From: Deltaproteobacteria bacterium | GTDB taxonomy: Bacteria; Desulfobacterota; Deferrimicrobia; Deferrimicrobiales; Deferrimicrobiaceae | Assembly (NCBI GenBank): GCA_020346465.1 | Contig: CP070783.1 | Location: forward strand, 1,577,193 to 1,623,731 | DNA length: 46,539 bases | Reading direction: 5' to 3' | In this document: piece after piece, positions 34,104 to 43,077 of the stretch | How the letters are laid out: the number at the start of each line of letters is the position of its first letter | How positions within the stretch are numbered: the stretch's first letter is position 1 | Notes under the pieces: model-generated | Database searches by the model: none | What the model saw: the letters and a program-made list of their open reading frames with translations, nothing else | What the model was told of the DNA's origin: nothing | Translations under genes and position numbers: made by a program

Positions 34104-34684
34104 GACCCCTTTCCGGTTTCTTTTGCGAACCATCGGGCCTCCAGGCACCGTCGCAGGAGCATCCGGGCGCGATGCAGGATCACCCACAGATTGGTCTCCG
34201 TGACATCCAGAACCTTACAGATCTCCCCGGTGCCAAGCCCCTCGATTTCCCGGAGGGTAAAGGCGTTTGCCTGATTCGGGGAAAGATCCGAAAGGCATTC
34301 GGCGAATTGATCGAGGAATTCCTTCTGCCGGAAGAGATCGGCCGGATTGGCGCCCCAGTCGGCCGGCCCGGCCGCCCAGTGTCCCGACGCGTCGAAAACG
34401 CTTTCCCCGGCGGGGTCCGGGGGATCGTCCTCCCCGAGGGATACCTCCCGGGACAGCCGCCGGAAGTGGTCGGCGATCTTGTGCTTCAGGATGCCGACCA
34501 GCCAGGTGCCCTCCGCCGATTTTCCCGAAAACGCTCCCCGGTCCTTGAGCGCCGCGAGGAAGGTCTCCTGGACGAGGTCCTCCGCGGCGGACCGGTCCCG
34601 GAGACGGAGCACCGCGTAACGGAACAGGTAGTCCCCGTACCGGTCTGCCCAGTCGGCAGGATCGATCTGTCCCGGTTTCTCCAT
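34100..34684 (-). CDS. ECF (RpoE-like) sigma factor
   Basis: A 194-residue ECF sigma factor. Region 2 contains YGDYLFRYAVLRLRDRSAAEDLVQETFLAAL and the DNA-contacting GTWLVGILKHKIADHFRR. Region 4 contains LSPNQANAFTLREIEGLGTGEICKVLDVTETNLWVILHRARMLLRRCLE. ATG 34684 (MEKPGQ) has AAAGGGAG; the GTG 36 bases upstream has none. It is the partner of the overlapping anti-sigma gene and divergent from the DUF547 gene, with a TTACAAA/TTTGTAA inverted repeat in between. Confidence 0.93.
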   Translation of the reverse strand: MEKPGQIDPADWADRYGDYLFRYAVLRLRDRSAAEDLVQETFLAALKDRGAFSGKSAEGTWLVGILKHKIADHFRRLSREVSLGEDDPPDPAGESVFDASGHWAAGPADWGANPADLFRQKEFLDQFAECLSDLSPNQANAFTLREIEGLGTGEICKVLDVTETNLWVILHRARMLLRRCLEARWFAKETGKGS

Positions 34685-34812
34685 GACTCCCTTTGTGTCA
34701 ACTTCGCGGTCGTTGGACACCGGCTGTCGTTGGTCGGGGAGGGAGGGGTGTCCCTCTCTTCCGCCGTTCGGACGCCCCTGCGGGCATCGTTTCTCCTTGT
34801 TGGTCGTTCCGG

Positions 34813-34840
34813 TTACAAATACCTTTCAGGGGGTTTGTAA
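34813..34840. promoter_or_regulatory. Inverted repeat TTACAAA-N14-TTTGTAA between divergent genes
   Basis: Two TTTGTAA copies point outward, one towards the sigma factor gene and one towards the DUF547 gene. Each is followed, 7 bases later, by GAC. They could be paired -35-type elements of divergent ECF promoters or halves of one operator. Confidence 0.45.
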
Positions 34841-34926
34841 GGAATTTGACGGTCCGCGCGACCGACCGGGAAATAGTGTACGACAAACCGGGGAAGGAGT
34901 ACCACTCTCCAGGGAGGGCGAAGGGA

Positions 34927-35796
34927 ATGGCTCTTGGTGCCGGTTGCCACAGGGTGCGGGGTCCGTTGGCGAACTGGATGGTGCCGCTCGTTCTGTCTCT
35001 TGCGGCTCTTGCCCTGGGAGTCGTCCCGGCCTCCGCCGCGCCGGCGGCCGACCCGTGGCCTTTCTTCGCGGCCAACGACCCCGCGAGCCACGTTCGCGTC
35101 GATCACGGCCCCTGGGACCGTTTCCTGAAGGAGTACGTCGTTGCGGACCACCCCTCCGGAATCAACCGGGTCCGGTACGCCTCCGTGACGCCGGACGACA
35201 GGAAAGAACTGGACGGCTACCTCCGGGATCTCCAGGGGGTGGAGGTGACGAGGCTTTCCAGGGACGAGCAGAAGGCCTACTGGATCAACCTGTACAATGC
35301 GCTGACGATAGCGATCGTCCTGGAGCACTACCCGGTCGAAAGCATCCGGGAGATCGACATCTCCCCGGGGATATTCCGCCGGGGGCCCTGGCGGGCGAAG
35401 CGTTTGACGATCCAGGGGCAGAAGGTTAGTCTGGACGATATCGAGCACCGGATCCTGCGGCCCTTCTGGAAGGACAGCCGCGTTCATTACGCCGTGAACT
35501 GCGCAAGTCTCGGGTGCCCCAATCTCCAGCCGGAGGCGTACACCGCGGAGGCGTCGGAAGCCCTCCTGGAGAAGGGTGCACGGGAATACGTGAACCACCC
35601 GCGAGGGGCACGGCTTGCGGGGGACCGTCTCCACCTTTCGAGCATCTACGATTGGTTCGAGGCGGATTTCGGGGGATCCCGGGAGGCGGTGATCCGCCAC
35701 CTGCAAAAGTACGCGGGGGACGATCTCGGCGGGCCCCTGAAAGGGTTCCGCGGGAAGATCTCGCACGACTACGACTGGCGGCTCAACGAGCCGTAG
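34927..35796 (+). CDS. Exported DUF547 protein
   Basis: A 289-residue protein with a signal peptide (MVPLVLSLAALALGVVPASA, cleavage near residue 39) and a DUF547 domain: VRYASVTPDDRKELDGYLRDL, DEQKAYWINLYNALTIAIVLEHYP, DDIEHRILRPFW, HYAVNCASLGCPNL, YVNHPRGARL, SSIYDWFEADFG. The YWINLYNA and NCASLGCP blocks are the family signature. Activity is uncertain (a papain-like or transglutaminase-related fold has been suggested). GGGAGGG precedes ATG 34927. It may be the direct target of the divergent ECF sigma factor and leads into the symporter gene. Confidence 0.88.
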   Translation: MALGAGCHRVRGPLANWMVPLVLSLAALALGVVPASAAPAADPWPFFAANDPASHVRVDHGPWDRFLKEYVVADHPSGINRVRYASVTPDDRKELDGYLRDLQGVEVTRLSRDEQKAYWINLYNALTIAIVLEHYPVESIREIDISPGIFRRGPWRAKRLTIQGQKVSLDDIEHRILRPFWKDSRVHYAVNCASLGCPNLQPEAYTAEASEALLEKGAREYVNHPRGARLAGDRLHLSSIYDWFEADFGGSREAVIRHLQKYAGDDLGGPLKGFRGKISHDYDWRLNEP

Positions 35797-35818
35797 AGTC
35801 GTGCACGAGGGGATGTCG

Positions 35819-37183
35819 ATGGACGCCCATTGGTTGAATTGGGGAGTTCTCGCCGTGTTCGGCGCAGCGATGATCGCGGTATCCCCGAGCAGCCGCGGAA
35901 CGAACGCGCAGGACCAGTTCTTCCGGGGAAAGGACGAAGCCGGCAGGGATCCGGGCTTCTTCTTCCTCACGTCGAGCGTCCTGATCACCTGGATCTTCGC
36001 CAAGTCCGTCCAGAACGCGGCGGACCTGGGGCAGAGGTTCGGCCTCCCCGGGGGGGTGGCATACGCCGTCTACTGGCTCTCCTTCCTGGTCGCCGGCGCC
36101 GTGCTCTTCCGGCTCCGGAAGAAGGGGTTCCGGAGCATCCATCATTACCTGGGGAGCCGGTACGGGGGAGGCGCCGTCTGGCTCTTTTCCCTGATTCTCC
36201 TCTTCCGTCTCTGGAACGAGATCTGGAGCAACACGATCGTCATGGCCCAGTTCTTCGGCCCGCGGGAGAGCCAGGGCTACTACGTCGCCTCCTGGGCGAT
36301 CACCGCCCTCGTGCTGGCGTACATCCTGAAAGGGGGCCTGCGGAGCAGCATCGTCACCGATGCGGTCCAGATGATCATGGCGGCCGTCATCCTCTTCCTG
36401 ATCCTCGGGTACATCTTTCCGGCGGGAAATCCGGGGGCGATGGTGCGCAGCGGCTCCTGGACCCTCGCGGGGGGGGTCGACCTGATCCTCGTGGCCCTCC
36501 TGCAGATCTTCTCCTACCCCTTCCACGACCCCGTCATGACCGACCGGGCCTTCCTCACGGAGCCGCGGACGATGCTGAAGTCGTTCGCCCTGGCGGGCGC
36601 TCTCGGGGTGCTGTTCATCCTCCTGTTCAGCTTCGTCGGGATCCACAACCGGGTCGAGGGGATCGGGGGGAACTCCACCTTCCAGACGGCGGCGGCCTTC
36701 GGCCTCCCGCTTCTTTTCCTCATGAACGTGATGATGCTGACCAGCGGGTGCTCCACGATCGACTCGACCTTCAGCTCCATCGGGAAGCTGGTCGCCGTCG
36801 ACGTGCTGCCCGGGTGGACGATGGACCGTGTCGTCCTGGCGAGGGGCTCGATGGTCCTCCTCGGCATCCTGGGGAACCTGATGCTCTACGCGAAACCCGC
36901 CATCCTCTCCGCCACGACGGTGAGCGGCACGATGGTCATCGGGCTGACCCCGGTGTTCCTGCTCTCCGGGTGGCGCAAGGCGGGGGCGGCCTCCTACCAC
37001 GCCAGCGTTCTGCTGGGACTGTTCTTCGGGTTGGGCCTGAGCCTGAAGTGGTTCCAGGGAAGCATCGGGGCCGGGAAATACGGGAATCTTCTCTGGGTGA
37101 ACCTCGTCGGCATCACCCTGTGTTTCGGCGTCTATCTGCTGGGGGCCTGGCTTCGTCCGGCCCCGGCGAAGGAGAAGGCGTGA
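35819..37183 (+). CDS. Sodium:solute symporter (SSS family)
   Basis: A 454-residue protein with 12-13 spans in the LeuT-type SSS layout: an early loop GTNAQDQFFRGKDE before LTSSVLITWIFAKSVQNAADLG, then GGLRSSIVTDAVQMIMAAVILFLILG (Na+-site helix) and LTSGCSTIDSTFSSIGKLVAVDVL. ATG 35819 is chosen because GAGGGG lies 6 bases before it; GTG 35801 and ATG 35813 are less well spaced. The substrate is unknown; it resembles proline/pantothenate-type carriers only at fold level. Its stop overlaps the radical SAM start (GTGA). Confidence 0.87.
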   Translation: MDAHWLNWGVLAVFGAAMIAVSPSSRGTNAQDQFFRGKDEAGRDPGFFFLTSSVLITWIFAKSVQNAADLGQRFGLPGGVAYAVYWLSFLVAGAVLFRLRKKGFRSIHHYLGSRYGGGAVWLFSLILLFRLWNEIWSNTIVMAQFFGPRESQGYYVASWAITALVLAYILKGGLRSSIVTDAVQMIMAAVILFLILGYIFPAGNPGAMVRSGSWTLAGGVDLILVALLQIFSYPFHDPVMTDRAFLTEPRTMLKSFALAGALGVLFILLFSFVGIHNRVEGIGGNSTFQTAAAFGLPLLFLMNVMMLTSGCSTIDSTFSSIGKLVAVDVLPGWTMDRVVLARGSMVLLGILGNLMLYAKPAILSATTVSGTMVIGLTPVFLLSGWRKAGAASYHASVLLGLFFGLGLSLKWFQGSIGAGKYGNLLWVNLVGITLCFGVYLLGAWLRPAPAKEKA

Positions 37184-38061
37184 CGGCCGCGGAATGCCCG
37201 TTTTCCGGGCTCGACAGCCTCTGGATCCAGGTCGCGGGCCTTTCCTGCAACCTCCGGTGCGCCCACTGCTTCAACTCGTCGGCGCCCGGGAGCCGGGAGA
37301 TGCGGTCCCTTTCCCGGGAGGAAGTGAAGACCCTTCTCAATGAGGCGGAAGAGGCAGGGGTGCGGGACGTGGTCTTCACCGGCGGGGAGCCGTTCCTCCA
37401 TCCCGGGATGGCGGAGATCGCGGAAGACACCCTTTCCCGGTTCCCGGCGACGATCCTGACCAACGGGACCCTGCTGACCGACCGTCTCGTCGGCCGGCTC
37501 GCGTCCGCGGCGCGCGGTTCCCGGTACTCCCTCGAGTTCCGGATCTCCCTGGACGCGCCCTCGGAAGAGGAGAACGACCGGATCCGGGGGAAGGGAAGTT
37601 TCCGAAGGGCCCTGGAGGGAGCCGTCCGGCTGGACAAGGCGGGCTTCCTCCCCGTCGTGACCGCCGTCCGCTTCCGGGAGGACGAAGACCCGGAGGCCCT
37701 CGGGGCGTTCGAGAGGCTCCTGCGCGGGCGTGGGATCCGGAAGCCCCGGGTGAAGTTCCTTCCCGTCTTCCGCCTCGGCCGGGAGGAAGGACGGTCCGGC
37801 GGATACGGGGAGGACGATCGGGTCACCTCCGAGATGCTTGGCCTCCTGGACCCGGACCTGTTCCTGTGTTCCTCGTCCCGGGTTGCCACGGCCCTGGGCG
37901 TCTTCGTCTGCCCGGTTCTCGTAAACGAGCCGGCAGGCCGCATGGGAGACACCCTTGCGGAATCGTATCGGGCCTTCGCTCTCGCCCACGGCGCCTGCTC
38001 CACCTGCTTCCGGCACGGCGCCGTCTGCGCGAACGCCGCCACGGCGGTGCGGGAGGAGTGA
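37180..38061 (+). CDS. Radical SAM protein with SPASM-like C-terminal cysteines
   Basis: A 293-residue enzyme. CNLRCAHC (Cys23, 27, 30) binds the SAM-cleaving 4Fe-4S cluster, and FTGGEPFLHP is the GGE SAM-binding motif. ILTNGTLLT and FRISLDAPSEEENDRIRG continue the barrel. The C-terminal part has Cys in LFLCSS, FVCPVL, then CSTCFRHGAVC, a compact SPASM/twitch-like pattern for an extra cluster. SPASM enzymes usually modify peptides, but no precursor peptide gene is visible nearby. It starts at GTG 37180, coupled to the symporter. Confidence 0.88.
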   Translation: MTAAECPFSGLDSLWIQVAGLSCNLRCAHCFNSSAPGSREMRSLSREEVKTLLNEAEEAGVRDVVFTGGEPFLHPGMAEIAEDTLSRFPATILTNGTLLTDRLVGRLASAARGSRYSLEFRISLDAPSEEENDRIRGKGSFRRALEGAVRLDKAGFLPVVTAVRFREDEDPEALGAFERLLRGRGIRKPRVKFLPVFRLGREEGRSGGYGEDDRVTSEMLGLLDPDLFLCSSSRVATALGVFVCPVLVNEPAGRMGDTLAESYRAFALAHGACSTCFRHGAVCANAATAVREE

Positions 38062-38063
38062 GG

Positions 38064-38903
38064 ATGGGCATCCGCCCCCGGGATCCCCCGGGCAGGTCCT
38101 TTTCGGAGCAGCGCGAGGTTTCGGGGCGGGTGGCCCTCTTCGGCGGGGTGTACAACAACTACCTCGCCCTGACCGCGCTTCTCGAAGATGCCCCTTCCCG
38201 GGCAGGGGAGATCTTCTGTCTCGGGGACGTCGGCGCCTTCGGTCCGCATCCCGACCGGTCCGTCGGGATCCTCCGGGAATCGGGGATCCCGATCGTCCAG
38301 GGGAACTACGACCGGTCCGTGGGGCAAAGGCGGGGGGACTGCGCCTGCGGCTACACCGACCCGCGGGACAACCATTTCGCAGCCCTCTCGTACGCCTATA
38401 CCTTCCGGAAGACCTCGGATCGGAACAAGGATTTTCTCGCGGCCCTTCCGGAGGAGATCCGTCTCCGCGGCCCGGGAGGGGAACGGATCCTCCTGTGCCA
38501 CGGATCGCCCAGGCGGCAGAACGAATTCCTGTGGGAATCGCTCTCCCCCGACCCGTTCCTCGCCCGTCTCCTCGACGATGCACAGTGCGACGTCCTCGCC
38601 GTGACGCACACGGGCATCCCCTGGAAGCGGCGACTGCCCGACGGGCGGTTCGTCGTCAACGTCGGAGCGATCGGAAGACCGGCCAACGACGGACGGACCG
38701 ATGTCTGGTATGCCGTGCTGGACCTGTCGGGGGAGAAGCCCGACGCGGCCTTCCTCCCTCTTCCGTACGATCACGAGCGGCTTGCCGCCGAGATGCGGGC
38801 CGAGGGGATCGTCGAGCCGTTCGCGGAGACGGTCGAAACGGGGTGGTGGACGACCTGCCTGGAGATTCTCCCGTGGAAGGAAAGGGCCCGCGGAAAATAT
38901 TGA
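38064..38903 (+). CDS. Metallophosphoesterase (calcineurin-like, YfcE-related)
   Basis: A 279-residue phosphoesterase. Motifs: the usual first D-x-H reads FGGVYNNYLALTALL and is degenerate (no Asp-His), while LGDVGAFGPHP (GDxxxxGP), QGNYDRSVG (GNxD; usual GNHD has Tyr instead of His), LCHGSP (GH-like) and VTHTGIPW (GHTH-like) are present. The loss of some ligands makes a normal dinuclear site doubtful. C-terminal residues add a short domain. ATG 38064 begins 2 bases after the radical SAM stop, so the three genes are one unit. Confidence 0.8.
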   Translation: MGIRPRDPPGRSFSEQREVSGRVALFGGVYNNYLALTALLEDAPSRAGEIFCLGDVGAFGPHPDRSVGILRESGIPIVQGNYDRSVGQRRGDCACGYTDPRDNHFAALSYAYTFRKTSDRNKDFLAALPEEIRLRGPGGERILLCHGSPRRQNEFLWESLSPDPFLARLLDDAQCDVLAVTHTGIPWKRRLPDGRFVVNVGAIGRPANDGRTDVWYAVLDLSGEKPDAAFLPLPYDHERLAAEMRAEGIVEPFAETVETGWWTTCLEILPWKERARGKY

Positions 38904-38936
38904 CCGGGTCCTCTCCGGCGCGCGCATTCCGCCGCC

Positions 38937-39629
38937 TCACTCCCCCTTGAGCTTCCGGATGATCTTCGGGATGAAGAAGGAGAAGACGAAGAGGGCCACG
39001 GAAAAGACGACCTTGAAGGAGAGGAGATCTCCCCAGTTCCCGCTCGCCCAGACGTCCCGGACCGTCCCGACGAAAAAGGTGAAGATGAAGGTCCCCACGA
39101 TGATCCCCAGGCCGGTGCCGAACAGGTAGTCAAGGAAGCGCACCCGGGTGAGGCCCATTCCGAAGTTCATGGGGGTGAAGGGGAAGTAGATGAGCCGCAG
39201 GTAGAGAACCGTGGCGAACCCGTTGCGCTCGATCGCCTCGTCGTATTTTTTCAGCCTGTCCCCGATGAGGGAGGCGGCGAACTCCCTGCCCAGCGTGCGG
39301 CCGATCCAGAAAGCCGCGCTTGCGCCGATCATGGCCCCCACCCACACGTAGAGGAACCCCCAGTAGGCGCCGAAGATGGCGGCGCCGAGCGTGGTCAGGA
39401 GCGTTCCGGGGACGAAGAGGCAGATCCCGACGATGTATACGAGGATGAAAAGAAGGGGAGCCCAGTACCCCGCGGATTCCAGAACCTGCCCCAGCGCCTC
39501 GCGCGTGAGATAACCCTTCACCGGGGTGAAGCGGACGATGACGACGGCCGCGACGATGAAGAGGAGCAGGGCGATCGCCTTGATCAGCGGCCCCTTGCCC
39601 GTTGCCGCCTGGCGCGGCGTGGTCTCCAT
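38937..39629 (-). CDS. TVP38/TMEM64 (DedA-like) membrane protein
   Basis: A 230-residue protein with five or six spans. The SNARE-associated core is FVPGTLLTTLGAAIFGAYWGFLYVWVGAMIGASAAFWIGRTLGREFAASL followed by LYLRLIYFPFTPMNFGMGLTRVRFLDYLFGTGLGIIVGTF, containing the conserved F-x-P and R-(x)-P-x-x-P-like positions. ATG 39629 follows GGGAGGAA. Relatives act as lipid scramblases or undecaprenyl-phosphate flippases; some accompany MerA-like flavoproteins, one of which is encoded 5 kb away. Confidence 0.9.
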   Translation of the reverse strand: METTPRQAATGKGPLIKAIALLLFIVAAVVIVRFTPVKGYLTREALGQVLESAGYWAPLLFILVYIVGICLFVPGTLLTTLGAAIFGAYWGFLYVWVGAMIGASAAFWIGRTLGREFAASLIGDRLKKYDEAIERNGFATVLYLRLIYFPFTPMNFGMGLTRVRFLDYLFGTGLGIIVGTFIFTFFVGTVRDVWASGNWGDLLSFKVVFSVALFVFSFFIPKIIRKLKGE

Positions 39630-39941
39630 GATCGGTTCCTCCCGGCAAGACGTTGCGGATTCATCCATATGGATGGATTGAACCGCCGCGCGGATTCAAG
39701 GGAATGGCATATCCCATGGGAAAAGCAGGAAGGAAAGGCATATGCGGGAATCCCGGAGAATACTCTCCAAAGAAATGAAGAAAATGCTCGTTTCCTTTTT
39801 TCGGAAGAAACGGTCCATGGGTTGAATCCTGTCGATATTGAGAGATCTTTTGTGCAATTGCCGGTTCGGCATGGCTGATGCAAGTACCCTATGCAGAATG
39901 AAATCCGCAAGACGGAAAACGGAAAGGAGGGGAGAACGTTG
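39630..39941. other. 312-bp A+T-richer divergent spacer
   Basis: No convincing gene. It contains a perfect 14-bp palindrome CATCCATATGGATG (39662-39675) and a hairpin CGTTTCC...GGAAGAAACG around TTTTTTC (39789-39812). The ribosome site AAGGAGG (39924-39930) of the first copper-island gene is at its end. A 69-codon + strand frame (39669-39878) has neither a ribosome site nor a protein-like composition. Confidence 0.5.
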
Positions 39942-40100
39942 ATGGGAGGATGGTTGGTCTGGCTGCTCTTTGGAGGATTGTTCCTCTTCCTCATGTTCCG
40001 GGGCGGGGGTTGCTGCGGCGGGCATGGGGGTCATGACGGTCACTCCGGGGGTTCCGGCGGCAGCGGGAAAAATCGGATCGACCCCCACGAGGATCATTAG
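39942..40100 (+). CDS. Small Gly/His/Cys-rich membrane protein (52 aa)
   Basis: One N-terminal membrane helix (MGGWLVWLLFGGLFLFLMF) followed by GGGCCGGHGGHDGHSGGSGG and an acidic/His end (DPHEDH). The CC and repeated His residues make a metal-binding tail. AAGGAGG is 11 bases before ATG 39942; a TTG at 39939 is equally possible. It opens the copper island, 63 bases before the next small gene. A role in copper or silver binding is inference; no named family recognised. Confidence 0.68.
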   Translation: MGGWLVWLLFGGLFLFLMFRGGGCCGGHGGHDGHSGGSGGSGKNRIDPHEDH

Positions 40101-40163
40101 AGGAATCGGAGGCATGGTGGAATCCATCAAAATGAGTGGCAGGAAGAAAGGGAGGACAGGAAC

Positions 40164-40508
40164 ATGAAGAGGAATATGCTTTCGATTGTCGCGGTGCTGG
40201 CATTTGCGCTTCTGGTGGCGGGTGTCGCCTACGCCCACGTGGATCAAAACAGGTGGTGTAACGGAAATTCGGGGTCGAAAGAGATGATGGACTCCCAAAG
40301 GGGAAACATGATGGGGGCCAATGGACACATGATGGGCTCCCACGCGGAGCATATGGGCCCTGCCAACGAAAACAACGGAGGTCACATGAGCAGGCCATCT
40401 TCGGGGCATATGATGGCGCGGAGTGAAGGAAAGAACCAGGCGTTCGAATGCCCCGGGTGGGATGCCGGGAGCAGGGATGCCGGGAACATGGAGGGCGAGA
40501 ACGAATAG
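40164..40508 (+). CDS. Small exported Met/His-rich protein (114 aa)
   Basis: Signal peptide [20 protein letters not shown] with cleavage near AYA-HVD. The mature 90 residues are dominated by Met, His, Gly, Ser and Asn: [39 protein letters not shown]. Such MM/HM clusters bind Cu(I) or Ag(I) in CopC/PcoE/SilE-like proteins; two Cys are also present. GAGGACAGG precedes ATG 40164. It most likely buffers periplasmic copper for the adjacent P-type ATPase; this is inferred from composition and position. Confidence 0.75.
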   Translation: MKRNMLSIVAVLAFALLVAGVAYAHVDQNRWCNGNSGSKEMMDSQRGNMMGANGHMMGSHAEHMGPANENNGGHMSRPSSGHMMARSEGKNQAFECPGWDAGSRDAGNMEGENE

Positions 40509-40554
40509 GGAGTCACCGCATGGGACCGGTGAAACGTTCAGGAAAGGTGTTGCA

Positions 40555-42936
40555 ATGAAAGCAAAGCACGGACTGCACCGGCATGGCGGAGAGGAGGAAA
40601 CGATCGAAGCTCCTGCAACCCGGAAAGACCCCGTGTGCGGGATGGACGTGGGGGCGAACAGCCCGCATCGCCTGTCCCGGCACGGGGCGGACTATTTCTT
40701 CTGCTCCCCCCACTGCCTGGAAGCGTTCCGGAAGGACCCGGGGCGGTACCTCGAGGACCGGGAACCCGCGGGGGAACTTTCCGGCGAGGCGAAAGCTGGG
40801 CCGGAAGGGAACGTCCCCGGGAGGGAGTATACCTGCCCGATGCACCCGGAGATCCGGCAGGTCGGCCCCGGCAGTTGCCCGAAGTGCGGGATGGCCCTGG
40901 AGGCCCGCACGGTATCCGGCGATGAGGAGGAGAACCCGGAACTGGCCGACATGCGGCGGCGCTTCTGGGGAAGCGCCGCACTCGCGGTTCCGCTGTTCCT
41001 CGTCGCCATGGCGGATGTTCTTCCGGGGCGCCCCCTGGAAAACCTGGCGTCTCCCCGTACGCTGGGTTGGGTCGAGCTTGCGCTGGGTACCCCTGTCGTC
41101 CTCTGGGGGGGATGGCCATTCTTCGTGCGCGGCTGGCAGTCGATCCAGTACCGCAGCCTGAACATGTTCACCCTGATCGGGCTTGGGACCGGGGTTGCCT
41201 ATCTCTACAGCATAGTGGCGGCGTTGTTCCCGGAAATATTTCCTGCGTCATTCCGGGGGGAATCGGGGGAGGTTGCGGTCTATTTCGAGGCCGCGGCGGT
41301 TATCGTGACGCTGGTGCTGCTCGGGCAGGTGTTGGAGCTCAAGGCCCGAAGTCAGACGGGCGCAGCCATCAAGGCGCTCCTTGGGCTTGTGCCGAAGACG
41401 GCCCGGCGCCTCCGCGACGACGGATCCGATGAGGATGTTCCGCTCGATCAGGTCCGTCCGGGGGACAGGCTGCGCGTGCGGCCTGGTGAGAAGGTGCCGG
41501 TGGACGGGATCGTCCTCGAGGGCGCGAGTTCGATCGACGAATCGATGGTGACGGGCGAGCCGATCCCCGTGGAGAAGCGGTCGGGCGACCGGGTGACCGG
41601 GGCCACGGTGAACGGAACCGGGGGGATCGTGATGCGGGCGGAAAAGGTCGGTGCCGAGACGCTTCTCGCCAGGATCGTGCAGATGGTGGCGGAGGCGCAG
41701 CGCAGCCGCGCGCCCATCCAGAAGCTGGCGGACATGGTGGCGGGTTACTTCGTCCCGGCGGTGGTGGGCATTGCCGTCGCCACAGCGTTCGTGTGGGGGC
41801 TCGCCGGCCCGGAGCCCAGGATGGCGCACGCGCTGATCAACGCGGTTGCCGTCCTCATCATCGCCTGCCCCTGCGCGCTGGGGCTCGCCACCCCGATGTC
41901 GATCATGGTCGCCACGGGGAAGGGCGCGACGGCAGGGGTCCTGTTCAAAAATGCGGAAGCGATCGAGGTGATGCGCAAAGTGGACACGCTCGTTGTCGAC
42001 AAGACCGGGACGCTCACGGAAGGGAAGCCGAAGCTGGTCACGGTGGAGGCAACGCGAGGAATCGACGGACCGGGCCTGCTCCGGATGGCGGCGAGCCTCG
42101 AGCGGGGGAGCGAACACCCGCTGGCGGCGGCCATCGTGAACGGCGCGAAGGATCGGGGGGTCGAGCTGTCTGAAGCGGAGTCATTCGAATCGGTGACCGG
42201 CAAGGGGGTCACGGGGAGGGTGGAGGGGCGATCCGTCGCTCTCGGCAACCGGGCGCTCATGGGTCACATCGGCGCAGATCCCGGGGACCTCGCGAAAAAA
42301 GCCGAATTGTTCCGGAAAGACGGGCAGACGGTGTTGTTCGTGGCGGTGGACGGCAAGCCCGCCGGCATTCTCGGGGTGGCCGACCCCATCAAGGAGACCA
42401 CTCCCGAGGCGATCCGGATGCTCCACAAGGACGGGATCCGGATCGTGATGCTTACCGGGGACAACCGCACGACAGCCGGAGCCGTCGCCGGCAAGCTCGG
42501 CCTCGATGACGTGGTCGCCGAGGTCCTTCCGGAACAGAAGGCCGGCGCCGTGAAGCGCCTGCAGGGGGAGGGGCGTATCGTCGCCATGGCGGGCGACGGG
42601 ATCAACGACGCACCGGCCCTCGCGCAGGCCCAGGTGGGGATCGCCATGGGCACGGGGACCGATGTCGCCATGGAGAGCGCAGGCGTCACCCTGGTCAAGG
42701 GAGACCTGCGCGGCATCGTCCGGGCCAGGCATTTAAGTCGAGCAACAATGCGTAACATCAGGCAGAACCTGTTCTTCGCCTTTGTCTACAACGCGCTGGG
42801 TGTTCCCGTGGCGGCGGGGGTCCTCTACCCGTTCTTCGGAATCCTGCTAAGTCCCATGATCGCGGCGGCGGCGATGAGTTTCAGCTCCGTGTCCGTCGTC
42901 GCGAATGCATTGCGGCTTCGGCGCGCAACCCTTTAG
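40555..42936 (+). CDS. copA: Copper-translocating P-type ATPase with YHS and CPMHPEI metal-binding heads
   Basis: A 793-residue P1B ATPase. N-terminal soluble heads: a YHS domain (DPVCGMDV ... [12 protein letters not shown], residues 25-66) and a second motif [25 protein letters not shown] (91-115); no HMA domain. Eight spans follow, with the transport motif CPC (Cys438-Pro-Cys440) in the [11 protein letters not shown] helix. TGEPIPVEK, phosphorylated Asp482 in [20 protein letters not shown] (the HP motif), and [26 protein letters not shown] are intact. ATG 40555 (GGAAAGG) starts 46 bases after the Met/His-rich gene. It exports Cu+ (or Ag+) from the cytosol. Confidence 0.96.
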   Translation: MKAKHGLHRHGGEEETIEAPATRKDPVCGMDVGANSPHRLSRHGADYFFCSPHCLEAFRKDPGRYLEDREPAGELSGEAKAGPEGNVPGREYTCPMHPEIRQVGPGSCPKCGMALEARTVSGDEEENPELADMRRRFWGSAALAVPLFLVAMADVLPGRPLENLASPRTLGWVELALGTPVVLWGGWPFFVRGWQSIQYRSLNMFTLIGLGTGVAYLYSIVAALFPEIFPASFRGESGEVAVYFEAAAVIVTLVLLGQVLELKARSQTGAAIKALLGLVPKTARRLRDDGSDEDVPLDQVRPGDRLRVRPGEKVPVDGIVLEGASSIDESMVTGEPIPVEKRSGDRVTGATVNGTGGIVMRAEKVGAETLLARIVQMVAEAQRSRAPIQKLADMVAGYFVPAVVGIAVATAFVWGLAGPEPRMAHALINAVAVLIIACPCALGLATPMSIMVATGKGATAGVLFKNAEAIEVMRKVDTLVVDKTGTLTEGKPKLVTVEATRGIDGPGLLRMAASLERGSEHPLAAAIVNGAKDRGVELSEAESFESVTGKGVTGRVEGRSVALGNRALMGHIGADPGDLAKKAELFRKDGQTVLFVAVDGKPAGILGVADPIKETTPEAIRMLHKDGIRIVMLTGDNRTTAGAVAGKLGLDDVVAEVLPEQKAGAVKRLQGEGRIVAMAGDGINDAPALAQAQVGIAMGTGTDVAMESAGVTLVKGDLRGIVRARHLSRATMRNIRQNLFFAFVYNALGVPVAAGVLYPFFGILLSPMIAAAAMSFSSVSVVANALRLRRATL

Positions 42937-43077
42937 GCACCATTTCTTCGACGGATGAAACCGGGGAAGCGGACCGGTCCTCTTAAGGGAAATCCGCGGG
43001 AAATGCAGAGGACGGTCCCGGCACCGGCGAATGGAAGCGGGATCTGCCGGCCTCCTGTCCGTGGAAGGATACAACCT

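Noticed and set aside
39669-39878. 69-codon + strand frame between the TVP38 and copper genes
   Set aside because: No ribosome site, no signal or domain, charged mixed composition; treated as spacer.
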